A stretch of DNA of 64,000 bases from Rummeliibacillus stabekisii (GCF_007988965.1 NZ_BJVD01000001.1:496001-560000), one strand, 5' to 3'. Shown: positions 37,567 through 50,346, counted from the first letter of the stretch. Numbers and translations are program-made. Notes: generated by a model not told the origin, from the sequence alone.

Positions 37567-40230
37567 TTAAATAGATTTTACATAATTATACACGGAATCC
37601 AACGCTTCTTCCAATTTAGAAGCATCTTTTGCACCCGCCATCGCCATATCAGGACGGCCTCCGCCTTTGCCTCCGCAAATCTCTGCAACTTCTTTCACAA
37701 TCTTGCCTGCGTGATAGTTTCCGTTTGCTAGATCTTTTGTTACCCCGGCAATCAGCATAACTTTACCTTCAGATGCTGCGCCTAAAACAATGACACTATG
37801 GTCCATTTTAGCTTTCAAATCATCCATTAGTTGGCGTAATTGATTGTTGTCTTTTGCTTCAACTTTTGTTGCCAGCACCGTTACTTCGCCGATTTTCTGT
37901 GCTGATGATAAGATAGTTGAAGCTTGTGCACCTGCTATTTTGGCAGATAATGACGCATTCTCGCGTTGTTGCTCTTTCAACTCTTGTTGAAGACTTTCCA
38001 CACGTGCGACTAAGTCTTTCGGATTTGCTTTCAGCAAACTAGCTGCTTGTTCTAAAACATGCTGTTCTTCTTTCGTTGCTTGATATGCAGCTTTGCCTGT
38101 TACAGCTTCAATACGTCGAGTGCCTGCACCAATACCGCCTTCTGACATAATTTTAAAGAATCCAATTTCTGAAGAACGTTTAACATGGATACCACCGCAT
38201 AGTTCAATAGAATAATCGGACACTTGTACTACGCGCACGACATCACCATATTTTTCACCAAATAAAGCCATTGCACCAATTTCTTTCGCTTCCGCAATTG
38301 GCATCTCCTGAATAACTACTGCGATGTCATCCCAGATTTTTTCGTTAACGATCTGCTCTATTTTTTCTAACTCTTCTCTAGTAACAGCGCCAAAGTGTGA
38401 GAAGTCAAAACGAAGACGGTCTGGTCCTACATATGAACCCGCTTGGCTTACATGATCGCCTAACACATCTTTTAGTGCGCGTTGCAATAGATGTGTTGCT
38501 GTATGGTTCTTCACAGTCAAGTTACGTTCTGTGCGATCAACTTGTGCAAATACATCTTCACCTACATGCATTTCGCCAGATTCAACAATAACTGTATGCA
38601 ATGCTTGGCCATTTGGCGCTTTTTGGACATCTTTTACAAATGCATTGAATGAATCGTTGCTAATTGAACCATGGTCAGCAATTTGCCCACCCATTTCAGC
38701 ATAGAAAGGTGTTTCAGCAAGAATAATTAGTGCTTCATCACCCTCTGAAGCTGTTTTTTCGATTTGTCCATTTACTACCATTGCTGCAATTGTTGTGTTT
38801 GTCTCAAGAGTTTCATAACCCACAAATGTGCTTGCCTCTGTTAGGTTTGCAAGTACTTCTGATTGGACATGCATAGAATCGACATCTTGGCGTGCATTAC
38901 GAGCACGTTCACGTTGAACTTCCATTTCTGCTTCGAAACCTTCAACATCCACTGTCATGCCTACTTCTTCTGCATATTCCTCTGTCAATTCGACTGGGAA
39001 GCCGTAGGTATCATATAAACGGAATGCATCTGCTCCAGGAATGCTTGTTTGTCCGTTCGCTTTTTGGGCTTCTACCACTTCATTGAAGATAGAAAGGCCG
39101 TCATGTAATGTCTCATGGAATCTTTCTTCTTCGTTCTTAATAACGCGAGCGATAAATTCCGCTTTTTCTTTCACTTCTGGATAGAAGTCAGCCATGATCT
39201 CACCAACTGTTGGTACAAGTTGGTACATGAATGGTTTTTCGATACCTATTTGTTTTGCATATCGTACGGCACGGCGAAGTAAACGGCGAAGCACATAACC
39301 ACGACCTTCATTTGAAGGTAATGCTCCATCACCAATTGCAAATGCCACTGTCCGGATGTGGTCTGCAATGACCTTGAATGGCGTGTTTATATCTTCCTCG
39401 CTGCCAAAGATTTCATTTAAATCGATTTCATTTGGGCGTTTGTATTTACGATTTGCAAATTCTTCAATTTTCTCGATAATTGGCATAAACAAATCTGTAT
39501 CAAAGTTAGTTGGCACATCTTGAACAACTGAAGCCATACGTTCTAGGCCCATACCTGTATCAATGTTTTGTTTTGGCAGAGGTGTATATGTGCCATCTGG
39601 ATTATGATTAAATTGAGAAAAAACAAGATTCCATATTTCTAGATAGCGCTCATTTTCACCGCCCGGATATAATTCTGGATCTTTCAGGTCGTTGCCGTAT
39701 TTCTCTCCGCGATCGTAGAAAATTTCTGAGTTAGGGCCACTAGGACCTTCTCCAATATCCCAGAAGTTCCCTTCCAAACGAATTAGGCGTTCTTCTGGAA
39801 TACCAACTTCGTCTTTCCAAATCGTATAGGCCTCATTATCTTCCGGATGTATGGTAATGGACAATTTTTCACCTTCAAAGCCCATCCATTTTGGATCTGT
39901 TAAGAACTCCCACGCATAGTGGATAGCTTCTTTTTTAAAGTAATCACCAATAGAGAAGTTCCCAAGCATTTCAAAGAATGTATGGTGGCGAGCTGTTTTG
40001 CCGACATTCTCAATATCATTCGTACGTATTGCTTTTTGTGCATTTGTAATACGTGGATTTTCAGGGATCACTGAGCCATCAAAATATTTTTTCAACGTTG
40101 CTACTCCGGAATTGATCCATAGTAATGACGCGTCATTAATTGGCACAAGCGGCATACTAGGTTCTTGTTTGTGTTTTTTCTCTTCAAAGAATTCGATAAA
40201 CTTGCGACGAATTTCTGCTGATGTTTTCAT
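37567..40230 (-). CDS. alaS: Alanyl-tRNA synthetase
   Basis: Class II synthetase charging tRNA-Ala, 887 residues. The aminoacylation domain begins [16 protein letters not shown] with motif 2 [13 protein letters not shown]. The editing domain has zinc-type ligands NHTATHLLQ and CGGIHV, and the DHHA1 domain near the C-terminus has [14 protein letters not shown]. The ATG at 40230 follows AAAGGAGG; the frame is open 12 codons upstream into the T-box terminator. Expression is controlled by a T-box leader. Confidence 0.98.
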   Translation of the reverse strand: MKTSAEIRRKFIEFFEEKKHKQEPSMPLVPINDASLLWINSGVATLKKYFDGSVIPENPRITNAQKAIRTNDIENVGKTARHHTFFEMLGNFSIGDYFKKEAIHYAWEFLTDPKWMGFEGEKLSITIHPEDNEAYTIWKDEVGIPEERLIRLEGNFWDIGEGPSGPNSEIFYDRGEKYGNDLKDPELYPGGENERYLEIWNLVFSQFNHNPDGTYTPLPKQNIDTGMGLERMASVVQDVPTNFDTDLFMPIIEKIEEFANRKYKRPNEIDLNEIFGSEEDINTPFKVIADHIRTVAFAIGDGALPSNEGRGYVLRRLLRRAVRYAKQIGIEKPFMYQLVPTVGEIMADFYPEVKEKAEFIARVIKNEEERFHETLHDGLSIFNEVVEAQKANGQTSIPGADAFRLYDTYGFPVELTEEYAEEVGMTVDVEGFEAEMEVQRERARNARQDVDSMHVQSEVLANLTEASTFVGYETLETNTTIAAMVVNGQIEKTASEGDEALIILAETPFYAEMGGQIADHGSISNDSFNAFVKDVQKAPNGQALHTVIVESGEMHVGEDVFAQVDRTERNLTVKNHTATHLLQRALKDVLGDHVSQAGSYVGPDRLRFDFSHFGAVTREELEKIEQIVNEKIWDDIAVVIQEMPIAEAKEIGAMALFGEKYGDVVRVVQVSDYSIELCGGIHVKRSSEIGFFKIMSEGGIGAGTRRIEAVTGKAAYQATKEEQHVLEQAASLLKANPKDLVARVESLQQELKEQQRENASLSAKIAGAQASTILSSAQKIGEVTVLATKVEAKDNNQLRQLMDDLKAKMDHSVIVLGAASEGKVMLIAGVTKDLANGNYHAGKIVKEVAEICGGKGGGRPDMAMAGAKDASKLEEALDSVYNYVKSI

Positions 40231-40252
40231 TAATTTTCCTCCTTTTATATAT

Positions 40253-40515
40253 AAAAAAACCCCCATCCACTGTAACAGGGACGAAGGTTTCTATTCGCGG
40301 TACCACCCTAATTATAATAGCTTTTGCTATTATCACTTAATTACCTTAACGCGGCACACGGTAGTTTTTAGCTACACTCAGGAATAGCTTTTCCAAATTG
40401 GGTAGTGAAGGTTCTCACAGCCTAGGAACCTCTTTCTGTACACGGACCAACAAGTACTTTTTTCCTTCAACGTATTGCAGTATTAGAGATCAATCTTGTT
40501 TAAATAGGATAACTC
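40253..40515 (-). promoter_or_regulatory. T-box riboswitch of alaS
   Basis: The minus-strand leader contains the antiterminator T-box AGGGTGGTACCGCG (40296-40309). Downstream is a terminator stem with the loop region around 40269-40277 and a seven-T run at 40253-40259. A stem I region with AG-bulge-type sequence lies upstream. A GCT triplet (40386-40388) is the likely Ala specifier, though I could not fold stem I to prove it. Uncharged tRNA-Ala should favour readthrough. Confidence 0.92.
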
Positions 40516-40521
40516 TTACTT

Positions 40522-40550
40522 ATTTTAAGAAATGCTTTTACTTCTGTCAA
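40522..40550 (-). promoter_or_regulatory. Promoter of the alaS T-box transcript
   Basis: TTGACA (40545-40550), a 17-bp spacer and TAAAAT (40522-40527). The -35 overlaps the recD2 stop codon. Confidence 0.8.
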
Positions 40551-43003
40551 TTCTCATTATTCATAAAATCATAAGGGCTAATGCCCGCCATTCCAATCAT
40601 TGGATGAATGCCTGAATAATTATCTAGCGTTAAAGCAACAGGTACCTTGTCCTCTACTGATTGTATTGCTTCTTTCTCAGTTGATTCCGTTTTGGTATCA
40701 TTCTTTTCTTCTAGCGATTTGATTTCAGTTGTCTCATCCAATGATAAACGCTCTACAAGTGAGGTATGGCGTTTCATATCATCTGTTTTTTGAAAACCAT
40801 ACACAAATGTGTCTGGCTCGCCACATAGGATAAGAAAATTTTTAGCTCTTGTAATACCTGTATATAGCAAATTTTTCCGAAGCATTTTGGAATAACCGCG
40901 GACTATTGGCATTATAACCATCGGAAACTCGCTTCCTTGCGATTTGTGAATGGAGCAGCAATACGCAAGCGTTACCTGATTTAGATCACTTTTTTGATAC
41001 GTTACTTCAATGCCATCAAACGATACAACCATTAAATCCGTTTTTTCAATCGTTTCTTTTGCCTTCACAATTGAAATGACTTCACCCATATCGCCATTAA
41101 ACACATTGTTATTTGGCTGATTAACAAGTTGTAGCACTTTATCGCCAATCCGGTAAATCGTATCACCAAAGGCAATCTCTTTTGTCTTTTGGGATTTTTT
41201 AGGATTTAGTAATTCTTGTAGCATTTTGTTCATTGCATCAATACCCGCATTGCCACGATACATTGGTGCGAGCACTTGGACGTCATGAATAGAAAAACCT
41301 TTATTAATAGCACTCTTGACCACTTGCCCTACAACGTCTGCAATTTGATCTTGGGTTGCACGTATAAATGAACGATCACTTGTTTTCACCATCAAGTCTT
41401 GAGGGACAGTACCACGTTTCATTTCATGTGCCAACTGAATTATTGATGACCCTTCTGATTGCCTATAAACATCTGTTAACTCCACTGTTGGAATGGCTTT
41501 TGAGGCAAGCAGATCCTTTAAAACCTGTCCTGGACCTACCGGCGGAAGTTGGTCTTGGTCGCCTACAAATATTACTTGGCAGTCATCATTCAATGCCCTC
41601 AAAAGTTGATGTGCGAGCCATGTATCAACCATTGACATTTCATCGACTATAATAAGCCGCCCCATTACTTCTCGCTCCACATCTTCTTCCTTTTCTTGAC
41701 CCGTGAAACCTAACAAGCGATGAATAGTCATTGCAGGCAGTTCCGTTGATTCGCTTAAGCGCTTGGCAGCTCTACCTGTAGGAGCCGCTAGAACGATTGG
41801 AAAGGCCTCTTCTTTCTCTGCATAATCTTTAGTGTTTAGCGAGAGCCCATGAAGTTCTGCATAGACATCCACTATTCCCCTGACAACTGTTGTTTTCCCC
41901 GTTCCGGGGCCCCCCGTTAAAATCATTACAGCTGAATTAATAGCCGTTTCAATTGCCTTTACTTGTGTATCAGCATATGTAACACCAAAGCGCTCTTCTG
42001 CTTCACCGATTACTTTTCTTATCTCAGAAGAAGGAAAAGATGATTGCTCTTCATTTTTTTGAGCAAGCTCTGTAATCTTCGAAGCAATTCCTATTTCAGA
42101 ATAATAAAGAGACGGCAAATAAACTCTTGTTTCTTCACCGCATACTTTACCATTCTCGCCTAGTTCAATTATTGCTTGGGAAATATCATCGTATTCAATC
42201 GTGCATGACTGACTCGATTCAAGCATCGCCTTGGAAGCAGGCAAAATTTCTCTTGCATCTAAAAAAACATGCCCTTCTGATAACGAGGCAGTGTTTAACA
42301 AGTGAAGTATAGAGGCCTTGATGCGGTCGGGATGGTTGCCGGTGATTTGTAGCCTAGCGCCCAGTTCATCCGCTCGCTGAAAACCGATCCCCTCAATATC
42401 TTCAATGAGGCGGTATGGATTTTTTTGTAGTACTTGTAGTGTCTCACCTTCATACATTTGATAAATCTTCACAGCAATTTGAGCACCAAATCCCCATTCG
42501 TTCAATTGAATCATAATGCGGTCAAGCCCTAGATTTTGCTCAAGTACAGAGCGCAGTGTTTGTTTTTTATCTTCTGTTAAGCGTGGAACGTCATCCAACA
42601 CATCAGGATTTTCAATGATGGTTTTAATAGCATCTGCACCTAGCTGTTGAACAATCGTTTCAGCAGTACGGTGGCCTATCCCCGGAAATAAATCGCTAGA
42701 TAAATATTGCACGACACCTGTTTCAGTTGCTGGAATTTCTTTTTCAAAAGTGGCAGCTTGAAACTGCAGCCCATATTTAGGATGCTGTTTCAGCTGCCCT
42801 GTATAACGGTATAACGCTTCTTCTGAGACAGCAGGAAAATAGCCTGCGACAATAATCTCTTTTTCCTTATAATCCGTATTTGTTTCTTGGATTTTCAATT
42901 TAATAATCGAGAATAAGTTTTGTGCATTATGAAATATTGTGACGACAGGCCGGCCGACAATAAAAAGTGGTTCATCGGAAAACAAAGATAGATTTTCAGC
43001 CAA
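40547..43003 (-). CDS. recD2: ATP-dependent 5'-3' DNA helicase RecD2
   Basis: SF1B helicase (YrrC) involved in repair and fork progression. The N-terminal extension has OB-like and helix-hairpin-helix parts (YLSSDLFPGIGHRTAETIV, DIEGIGFQRADELG). Walker A is GGPGTGKTT, Walker B IIVDEMSMVD, and motif VI lies near YCCSIHKSQGSEF. The frame opens with GTG codons at 43015 that lie within the Shine-Dalgarno AAAGGTGG. I prefer TTG at 43003 (8 nt spacing), giving 818 residues. Confidence 0.94.
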   Translation of the reverse strand: MAENLSLFSDEPLFIVGRPVVTIFHNAQNLFSIIKLKIQETNTDYKEKEIIVAGYFPAVSEEALYRYTGQLKQHPKYGLQFQAATFEKEIPATETGVVQYLSSDLFPGIGHRTAETIVQQLGADAIKTIIENPDVLDDVPRLTEDKKQTLRSVLEQNLGLDRIMIQLNEWGFGAQIAVKIYQMYEGETLQVLQKNPYRLIEDIEGIGFQRADELGARLQITGNHPDRIKASILHLLNTASLSEGHVFLDAREILPASKAMLESSQSCTIEYDDISQAIIELGENGKVCGEETRVYLPSLYYSEIGIASKITELAQKNEEQSSFPSSEIRKVIGEAEERFGVTYADTQVKAIETAINSAVMILTGGPGTGKTTVVRGIVDVYAELHGLSLNTKDYAEKEEAFPIVLAAPTGRAAKRLSESTELPAMTIHRLLGFTGQEKEEDVEREVMGRLIIVDEMSMVDTWLAHQLLRALNDDCQVIFVGDQDQLPPVGPGQVLKDLLASKAIPTVELTDVYRQSEGSSIIQLAHEMKRGTVPQDLMVKTSDRSFIRATQDQIADVVGQVVKSAINKGFSIHDVQVLAPMYRGNAGIDAMNKMLQELLNPKKSQKTKEIAFGDTIYRIGDKVLQLVNQPNNNVFNGDMGEVISIVKAKETIEKTDLMVVSFDGIEVTYQKSDLNQVTLAYCCSIHKSQGSEFPMVIMPIVRGYSKMLRKNLLYTGITRAKNFLILCGEPDTFVYGFQKTDDMKRHTSLVERLSLDETTEIKSLEEKNDTKTESTEKEAIQSVEDKVPVALTLDNYSGIHPMIGMAGISPYDFMNNEN

Positions 43004-43023
43004 CGCTGCCACCACCTTTCTTT

Positions 43024-43683
43024 TTAATCTTTTTTCATTGCAAGCATGTCATGAATGTAACGTGCTTGATCAAACTCTGGCTGCAAAGTAAAAGCTTGCT
43101 TTAAATGATACTGTGCATCTTCTATTTTATCGGTCGAAACAGCATACAGAACACCCAGATTATAATGGGCATCGGCATTGTTCCAATCTGTATCGATTAC
43201 ATACTTCAGCTCTTTTTCTGCTTCATTAAATAGCTCTAAAGTAGCTAACATAATGCCATAAGAAAGCCTGATCTGTAAATCTTCCGGTGCTAGTTCTGCA
43301 GCTCTTTGCATATAAGGCAATCCGAGTTTCGGCTCGTCGATATGTTCAAAGCTTTTGCCAAGCATAAAATAAGCGTCTGCTCCTTGAATACCATGGCGGA
43401 TAGAACGTTCATAAAGTTTTGCTGCTTCTGTATACCGTTCTGAATTATAGTAAAGGTTTGCAAGGCCATAATAGGCAGTTGCCGCAGATTCATCCAATGA
43501 AATAGCTTTTTGGAAGAATCGCTCAGCTCGCTCGATATCATCAAGCGATGCAAGCAAATTTCCAAAGTTAATATAGCCAATTGTTTCATTTGGATTCTCT
43601 TCTATAGCTTGTGTAAAGGCTTTTGCGGCATCTTCATACCGTTTTTCTTGGATGGCTTTAATACCTATCTCATTTAAATCCAT
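43024..43683 (-). CDS. TPR-repeat protein (YrrB-like)
   Basis: 219 residues made almost entirely of tetratricopeptide repeats, about five to six 34-residue units (for example AIEENPNETIGYINFGNLLA and AYYGLANLYYNSERYTEAA). It is likely a protein-interaction scaffold in the cytosol; the partner is unknown. It lies between mnmA and recD2 as yrrB does in B. subtilis. The Shine-Dalgarno is GAGGTGAAA. Confidence 0.92.
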   Translation of the reverse strand: MDLNEIGIKAIQEKRYEDAAKAFTQAIEENPNETIGYINFGNLLASLDDIERAERFFQKAISLDESAATAYYGLANLYYNSERYTEAAKLYERSIRHGIQGADAYFMLGKSFEHIDEPKLGLPYMQRAAELAPEDLQIRLSYGIMLATLELFNEAEKELKYVIDTDWNNADAHYNLGVLYAVSTDKIEDAQYHLKQAFTLQPEFDQARYIHDMLAMKKD

Positions 43684-43696
43684 TTTTTCACCTCTA

Positions 43697-45980
<2,284 letters not shown>

Positions 45981-46056
45981 CTTTAAAACTCCTTCTAAAC
46001 CGGATTAACGGGCAGTAAGATAGATTCCCCCGTACAAAATTGAGTTAAAAAACAAA

Positions 46057-46089
46057 CAGTTAGAGGGGGTAACTGCCGTCAATACCCTC
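46057..46089 (-). promoter_or_regulatory. Leader with two mutually exclusive hairpins, upstream of cysteine desulfurase
   Basis: On the minus strand CAGTTA-N7-TAACTG (46057-46075) is followed by TTTGTTTTTT, a terminator-like structure. The alternative GAGGGTA / TACCCCCTC (46063-46071 with 46083-46089) uses the same bases. The simple reading is the cymR terminator; an attenuator is possible. Confidence 0.45.
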
Positions 46090-46133
46090 GCAGAACATCT
46101 AATTTCCATTGGTACTCTCTGAATAGATGCTGC

Positions 46134-46553
46134 TTATATATAAAACATATATCCTTTATCATCTGGCTCTTCTGTATAAGAAGCTAAATCTTCTAGGCTC
46201 GTTTTCTCTAAAACCTCTTTGACAGCATCACGTACACGAAGCCATAACTGTCTTTGAGCGGGAGCTTCTTCCTCAATCCCTTCAACAGGCTGAATTGGGC
46301 CTTCTAACACTTTAATTACATCTGCCGAAGAAATCAAATGAGGAGGCTTGGAAAGCATATATCCTCCATATGCACCTCGAACACTCTTAACGAGACCCGA
46401 ATTTCTTAGTGGTGAAACTAGTTGTTCTAAGTATGCTTCCGATAAATTATTCTGGGATGCGATTTGCCTAAGAGGAATGGGCCCTTGTCCATATTGTTTG
46501 GCAAGTTCGATCATAATGGTTAGCCCATATCGCCCTTTTGTTGATATTTTCAT
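46134..46553 (-). CDS. cymR: Cysteine metabolism repressor CymR (Rrf2 family)
   Basis: Global repressor of sulfur assimilation that acts with CysK in Firmicutes. The 139 residues have the Rrf2 winged helix: MKISTKGRYGLTIM, LRQIASQNNLSEAYLEQLVSPL, GLVKSVRGAYGGY. It lacks the three-cysteine Fe-S motif of IscR, as CymR does. AGAGGTG lies upstream, and a TATACT -10-like box is nearby. It precedes the cysteine desulfurase and mnmA. Confidence 0.94.
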   Translation of the reverse strand: MKISTKGRYGLTIMIELAKQYGQGPIPLRQIASQNNLSEAYLEQLVSPLRNSGLVKSVRGAYGGYMLSKPPHLISSADVIKVLEGPIQPVEGIEEEAPAQRQLWLRVRDAVKEVLEKTSLEDLASYTEEPDDKGYMFYI

Positions 46554-46659
46554 TTATACACCTCTATATTTAGCGAATTTGTCTATGCACAAGTATAGCA
46601 TATTTCCCTTCATTCTACTCGGGTATGATTTATGAACATGCACATTTGGCTTTTATCTG

Positions 46660-46680
46660 TTAATCCTGAACAGGAATTAA
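46660..46680. promoter_or_regulatory. Palindrome in the cymR-rarA intergenic region
   Basis: An imperfect palindrome TTAAT-CCTGAACAGG-AATTAA in the 237-bp divergent gap. It could be an operator; a regulator is not assigned. The rest of the gap is AT-rich and holds no gene. Confidence 0.3.
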
Positions 46681-46790
46681 TAAGTAATGACAACAAGATT
46701 TAAAATGCCTAATCTATTTTAATGCAAAGCTAGTGAATATTTGAGAAAATAACAAAGTAGGCTTTAGATATTAGAAAAGAGGTGACCACG

Positions 46791-48083
46791 TTGCCGCAAC
46801 AACCACTTGCATTTCGCATGCGTCCGCGCAATCTTGATGAAGTTGTCGGTCATCAAGACATCATTGGACCAAAGACCAATTTATATAAAATGATTCAAAA
46901 AGGTCATGTTCCCTCCATGTTGCTATATGGAGAACCTGGTATAGGTAAAACATCCATTGCATTTGCTATTGCTGGTTCTTCTAACTTGCCGTTCTTTGCA
47001 TTGAATGCGACAAGGGCTGGAAAAAAGGATGTAGAGGATGTAGTAAATGAAGCGAAGATTGTGGGACAAGTTATATTATTCCTTGATGAAATACACCGAT
47101 TCAATAAATTGCAACAGGATACATTACTTCCGCACGTTGAAAATGGTGCTATTATACTCATCGGAGCCACAACAGAAAATCCATTTCATGATGTGAATCC
47201 AGCCATACGTTCACGCTGCGGTGAGATTAAGCAGCTAAAAAAGCTCGACGAAAGTGAAATAGTTTCATTAATTCAACGGGCTCTAGAAGATAAAGAGCGT
47301 GGCCTTGGCCAATATTCAATTCGCATAACTGATAAGCAAATTCAGGAAATTGCTCTTGCAGCAAACGGTGATGCAAGGAAAGCTCTTACTCTGCTAGAAT
47401 CTGTTTATTACGCCTCTGATGAAGAAAATGACGAGACAATTGTCGATGATGTGACTATCCAAAGCTTAGCTGAGCGCATCGGTGTTTACGGAGACCAAAA
47501 GGGTAGCCATTTTTATAACTTATTATCTGCGTTACAAAAATCAGTTCGCGGAAGTGATCCTAACGCCGCCATTTATTATCTAGCTAACCTCTTAGAAAAT
47601 GGCGATTTAGTTGCTGTCTCAAGGCGGCTTCTAGTCATGAGTTACGAAGACATCGGTCTAGCCGCTCCTGAAGTAGGCGCACATGTACTTGCAGCTATCC
47701 AATCCGCCGAACGACTCGGTATGCCGGAAGCTCGCATACCGCTTGCATCTGCTGTAATCGAGATGTGTTTGGCTGAGAAATCTAATTCTGCCATCACAGC
47801 GATTGATGCAGCTATTTCTTCTATCCATCAAGGAAAAACAAGTGACATCCCGCTCCATTTGCGAGACGCTCATTATAGCGGAGCCAAAACACTTGGCGTA
47901 GAAGGTTATCAATATCCACATAATACACCTGTCGGCACATTTGGCGGTTGGGTAGACCAAGAATATTTGCCAGACAAGCTAGTCGGCTCAGAATTCTATA
48001 AACCTGTAATTGCGGGACAAGAAAAGCGAATGGCAGGCATTTATGATCATTTAAACCAATTAAAAAAGAAAAATAAAAAATGA
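46791..48083 (+). CDS. rarA: Replication-associated recombination protein A (RarA)
   Basis: AAA+ ATPase (MgsA/YrvN) acting at stalled forks, 430 residues. Walker A is YGEPGIGKTS, Walker B LFLDEIHRFN, and the clamp-loader-like C-terminal tetramerisation domain contains GSDPNAAIYYLANLLENGD. The frame opens at GTG 46782, but that codon is part of AGAGGTG; TTG at 46791 has 6-nt spacing and gives MPQQPLAFRMRP, the usual N-terminus. Confidence 0.95.
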   Translation: MPQQPLAFRMRPRNLDEVVGHQDIIGPKTNLYKMIQKGHVPSMLLYGEPGIGKTSIAFAIAGSSNLPFFALNATRAGKKDVEDVVNEAKIVGQVILFLDEIHRFNKLQQDTLLPHVENGAIILIGATTENPFHDVNPAIRSRCGEIKQLKKLDESEIVSLIQRALEDKERGLGQYSIRITDKQIQEIALAANGDARKALTLLESVYYASDEENDETIVDDVTIQSLAERIGVYGDQKGSHFYNLLSALQKSVRGSDPNAAIYYLANLLENGDLVAVSRRLLVMSYEDIGLAAPEVGAHVLAAIQSAERLGMPEARIPLASAVIEMCLAEKSNSAITAIDAAISSIHQGKTSDIPLHLRDAHYSGAKTLGVEGYQYPHNTPVGTFGGWVDQEYLPDKLVGSEFYKPVIAGQEKRMAGIYDHLNQLKKKNKK

Positions 48084-48117
48084 TTGAAAAGGCTAATGCC
48101 TCTTCAATCATTTTTTT
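48079..48117. terminator. Shared terminator of rarA and the ABC permease gene
   Basis: ATGATTGAA / TTCAATCAT around a 14-nt loop with a seven-T run. It includes the rarA stop codon and abuts the stop codon of the convergent permease gene. Confidence 0.85.
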
Positions 48118-48119
48118 CA

Positions 48120-49358
48120 TTATGTTGTTACTTTTAAAACCGTTTTAATTTTTTGCATCATGCCGCCTGAGCTGTATGTCAATACACTTCGTTTATAGAA
48201 TGAAAAACTGATGTAGAACAATACGATAACTGTGACGATCAGGATAATAAGCGCAATCAACGGCTCCATTGGTGAAAGATCTGTTGCACTTATGCGTAGC
48301 GGCATAACCATTACGGTCATAAACGGGATATAGGATGACACTTTTACTAGCATCGTATCTGGGCTAAACAAGCCGGACATCAAGATATAAAAACCCGCCA
48401 TACCCATTAACATTGCAGGCATCATAGCTTGGCTAGCTTCCTCTACTTTTGATACAAGCGAACCAAAGAGCGCCCCCATAATTAAGAATAAGAAAATGGA
48501 CAACAATAAGTATGCAATAGTGTATAAAATATAGGTTGAAGATAGATGGTCAATCGTATTCGTTACTTTATCCCATTTAGAACCTCCATCCACAACTAAA
48601 AACAGCGCTACTTGAACAACGATTAACACAATGAGCTGAGTTAGCGCCAGCAAATATGTTCCGGTAATTTTCGCCAAGAAGTGCGTGGAAGGCTTTATAC
48701 TTGCAAGCATTACTTCAAGCACACGCGATCCTTTTTCAGATGCGACATCGGTGGTTATCATCGATAAGAATGAAATAACAAAAGAATAGACAATGGAACC
48801 GATTAAAATAGAAACACCGATCCCGGCAGATTTTTCATCTTCACTTTTACCTGTGCCTTTTTGTTTATCTAAGTTTTTAGAGATAATCGTTGTATTGGCA
48901 TCAAGAATCTGTGCAGCCTGATCGCTTGTCAGATTCAACTGTTGTACGGCATAAATTCTGCCAGCATATTGAATCATCCCTGACAAAGCGGTTTGATCGT
49001 TATATTCAAGCGGTTCAAATGTCGCTATTTCTGCTTCCATTTGTTTATTCTTGCTCGTAAGAAAAACAGCTGCGTCGTACTTTCCATTCTTTACTTTCTT
49101 TTCGACCTCAGCCCTTGATTGATCTGTAAAGTTAAATTTCATGTCTTTATCCGATTTAAACAAAGGCTTGAAATCCTGTTCTGTCTCATTAACCATCGCA
49201 ATTTTCACAGGCTCTTCAGAAAATAATGCAGCCTTAATATCAGACCAGAACATTACACAACTAATTACGGCAACATACAAAAGAATAGATAGAATAAATG
49301 ATTTCGTTTTAATTTTTTGTTTATAAAGCTGTGTAACTAAAATCCAAAACTTAGACAA
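48120..49358 (-). CDS. ABC-2 type exporter permease (NatB/YhaP-like)
   Basis: Integral membrane subunit of an ABC exporter, 412 residues. There is one N-terminal TM helix (about residues 22-42), a large extracytoplasmic domain (residues 45-180) and a C-terminal block of about five TM helices. The start is TTG behind AGGTGG and overlaps the upstream ATPase gene by 8 bp. The family includes sodium exporters (NatB) and peptide exporters; the substrate is unknown. Confidence 0.9.
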   Translation of the reverse strand: MSKFWILVTQLYKQKIKTKSFILSILLYVAVISCVMFWSDIKAALFSEEPVKIAMVNETEQDFKPLFKSDKDMKFNFTDQSRAEVEKKVKNGKYDAAVFLTSKNKQMEAEIATFEPLEYNDQTALSGMIQYAGRIYAVQQLNLTSDQAAQILDANTTIISKNLDKQKGTGKSEDEKSAGIGVSILIGSIVYSFVISFLSMITTDVASEKGSRVLEVMLASIKPSTHFLAKITGTYLLALTQLIVLIVVQVALFLVVDGGSKWDKVTNTIDHLSSTYILYTIAYLLLSIFLFLIMGALFGSLVSKVEEASQAMMPAMLMGMAGFYILMSGLFSPDTMLVKVSSYIPFMTVMVMPLRISATDLSPMEPLIALIILIVTVIVLFYISFSFYKRSVLTYSSGGMMQKIKTVLKVTT

Positions 49359-50250
49359 CTATACCACCTACCAAATCTTTGAAAATTTCATCAAGAGTTA
49401 AATAATCCATGCTGAATTTATCCATATATTGACCTCTACTAATTTGTTCAAATAGCTGTTTCCCGTATGTTTCGTCTTCCAGTGTAAGTGTGTATCCATC
49501 TCTTGTTTTTTTGACGTTTTTTACGCCTTCTAACATATGTAACTCTTTTTCTGTTAAATCTGTTCGAATGCTTAATTTCTTTTTACCATATTGTTCTTTT
49601 AAGTCTTTTAAACTACCAGTGAAAAGCGAAACGCCTCTTTTTAATATGCACAAATGGTCACAAAGCTCCTCAACATTCGCCATTTGGTGGCTTGAAAATA
49701 AAATTGTAGTTCCTTTTTCTTTTAAATAGAGAATGGCATCCATCAAAAGCTCACGGTTTACAGGATCCAGACCACTAAAAGGTTCATCAAGAATTAAAAA
49801 TTCAGGCTGGTGGATAAAGCTTGCAATCAACTGCACTTTTTGTTGATTCCCTTTTGACAAGGTTTCCGCTTTCGCCTTTCTTTTGTCGACTAGTTCAAAA
49901 CGTTCAATCCAATAATCTACATCCTGTTTTAAATCTTTTTTGCCCCTGCCACGCAAAACACCAAAGAAATAAAGCTGGTCTTCAACGGTCATTGATGGAA
50001 ATATTCCTCGTTCTTCCGGTAAATAGCCCAGGACATCTCTGTTTACTTTATTGATAGGTATATCATTCCAAGAGATGTTTCCTTCCGTCGTTTCCTGTAA
50101 ATCAAGAATCATACGGAAAGTAGTTGTTTTACCCGCGCCATTTTGCCCGATCAAACCGAATATCTCTCCTTTTTCAATCGTAAATGAAAGCTGGTTAACC
50201 GCAGTGAAATTTTGGTATTTCTTCGTGACATGATCAATTTTTAAAGCCAT
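49351..50250 (-). CDS. ABC transporter ATP-binding protein (NatA/YhaQ-like)
   Basis: Nucleotide-binding subunit, 299 residues. Walker A is GQNGAGKTT near residue 37, the signature sequence is LSKGNQQKVQ, Walker B is LILDEPFSGLDP, and the H-loop is SSHQM. It has the DUF4162 C-terminal extension found in NatA-like exporters. AAAGGAGAC lies upstream. It pairs with the permease gene and is inserted between tcdA and rarA, which are adjacent in B. subtilis. Confidence 0.94.
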   Translation of the reverse strand: MALKIDHVTKKYQNFTAVNQLSFTIEKGEIFGLIGQNGAGKTTTFRMILDLQETTEGNISWNDIPINKVNRDVLGYLPEERGIFPSMTVEDQLYFFGVLRGRGKKDLKQDVDYWIERFELVDKRKAKAETLSKGNQQKVQLIASFIHQPEFLILDEPFSGLDPVNRELLMDAILYLKEKGTTILFSSHQMANVEELCDHLCILKRGVSLFTGSLKDLKEQYGKKKLSIRTDLTEKELHMLEGVKNVKKTRDGYTLTLEDETYGKQLFEQISRGQYMDKFSMDYLTLDEIFKDLVGGIVV

Positions 50251-50346
50251 AGCTGTCTCCTTTTATAAAAATTTTCCGAACATATTACATATACGTTTAG
50301 TACAGCATAAAGTATTCATTTATTTAACTATTTAAGTGCAGTATCA

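Noticed and set aside
46134-46553. IscR identity for the Rrf2 protein
   Set aside because: The three Fe-S cysteines of IscR are absent; context and length fit CymR.
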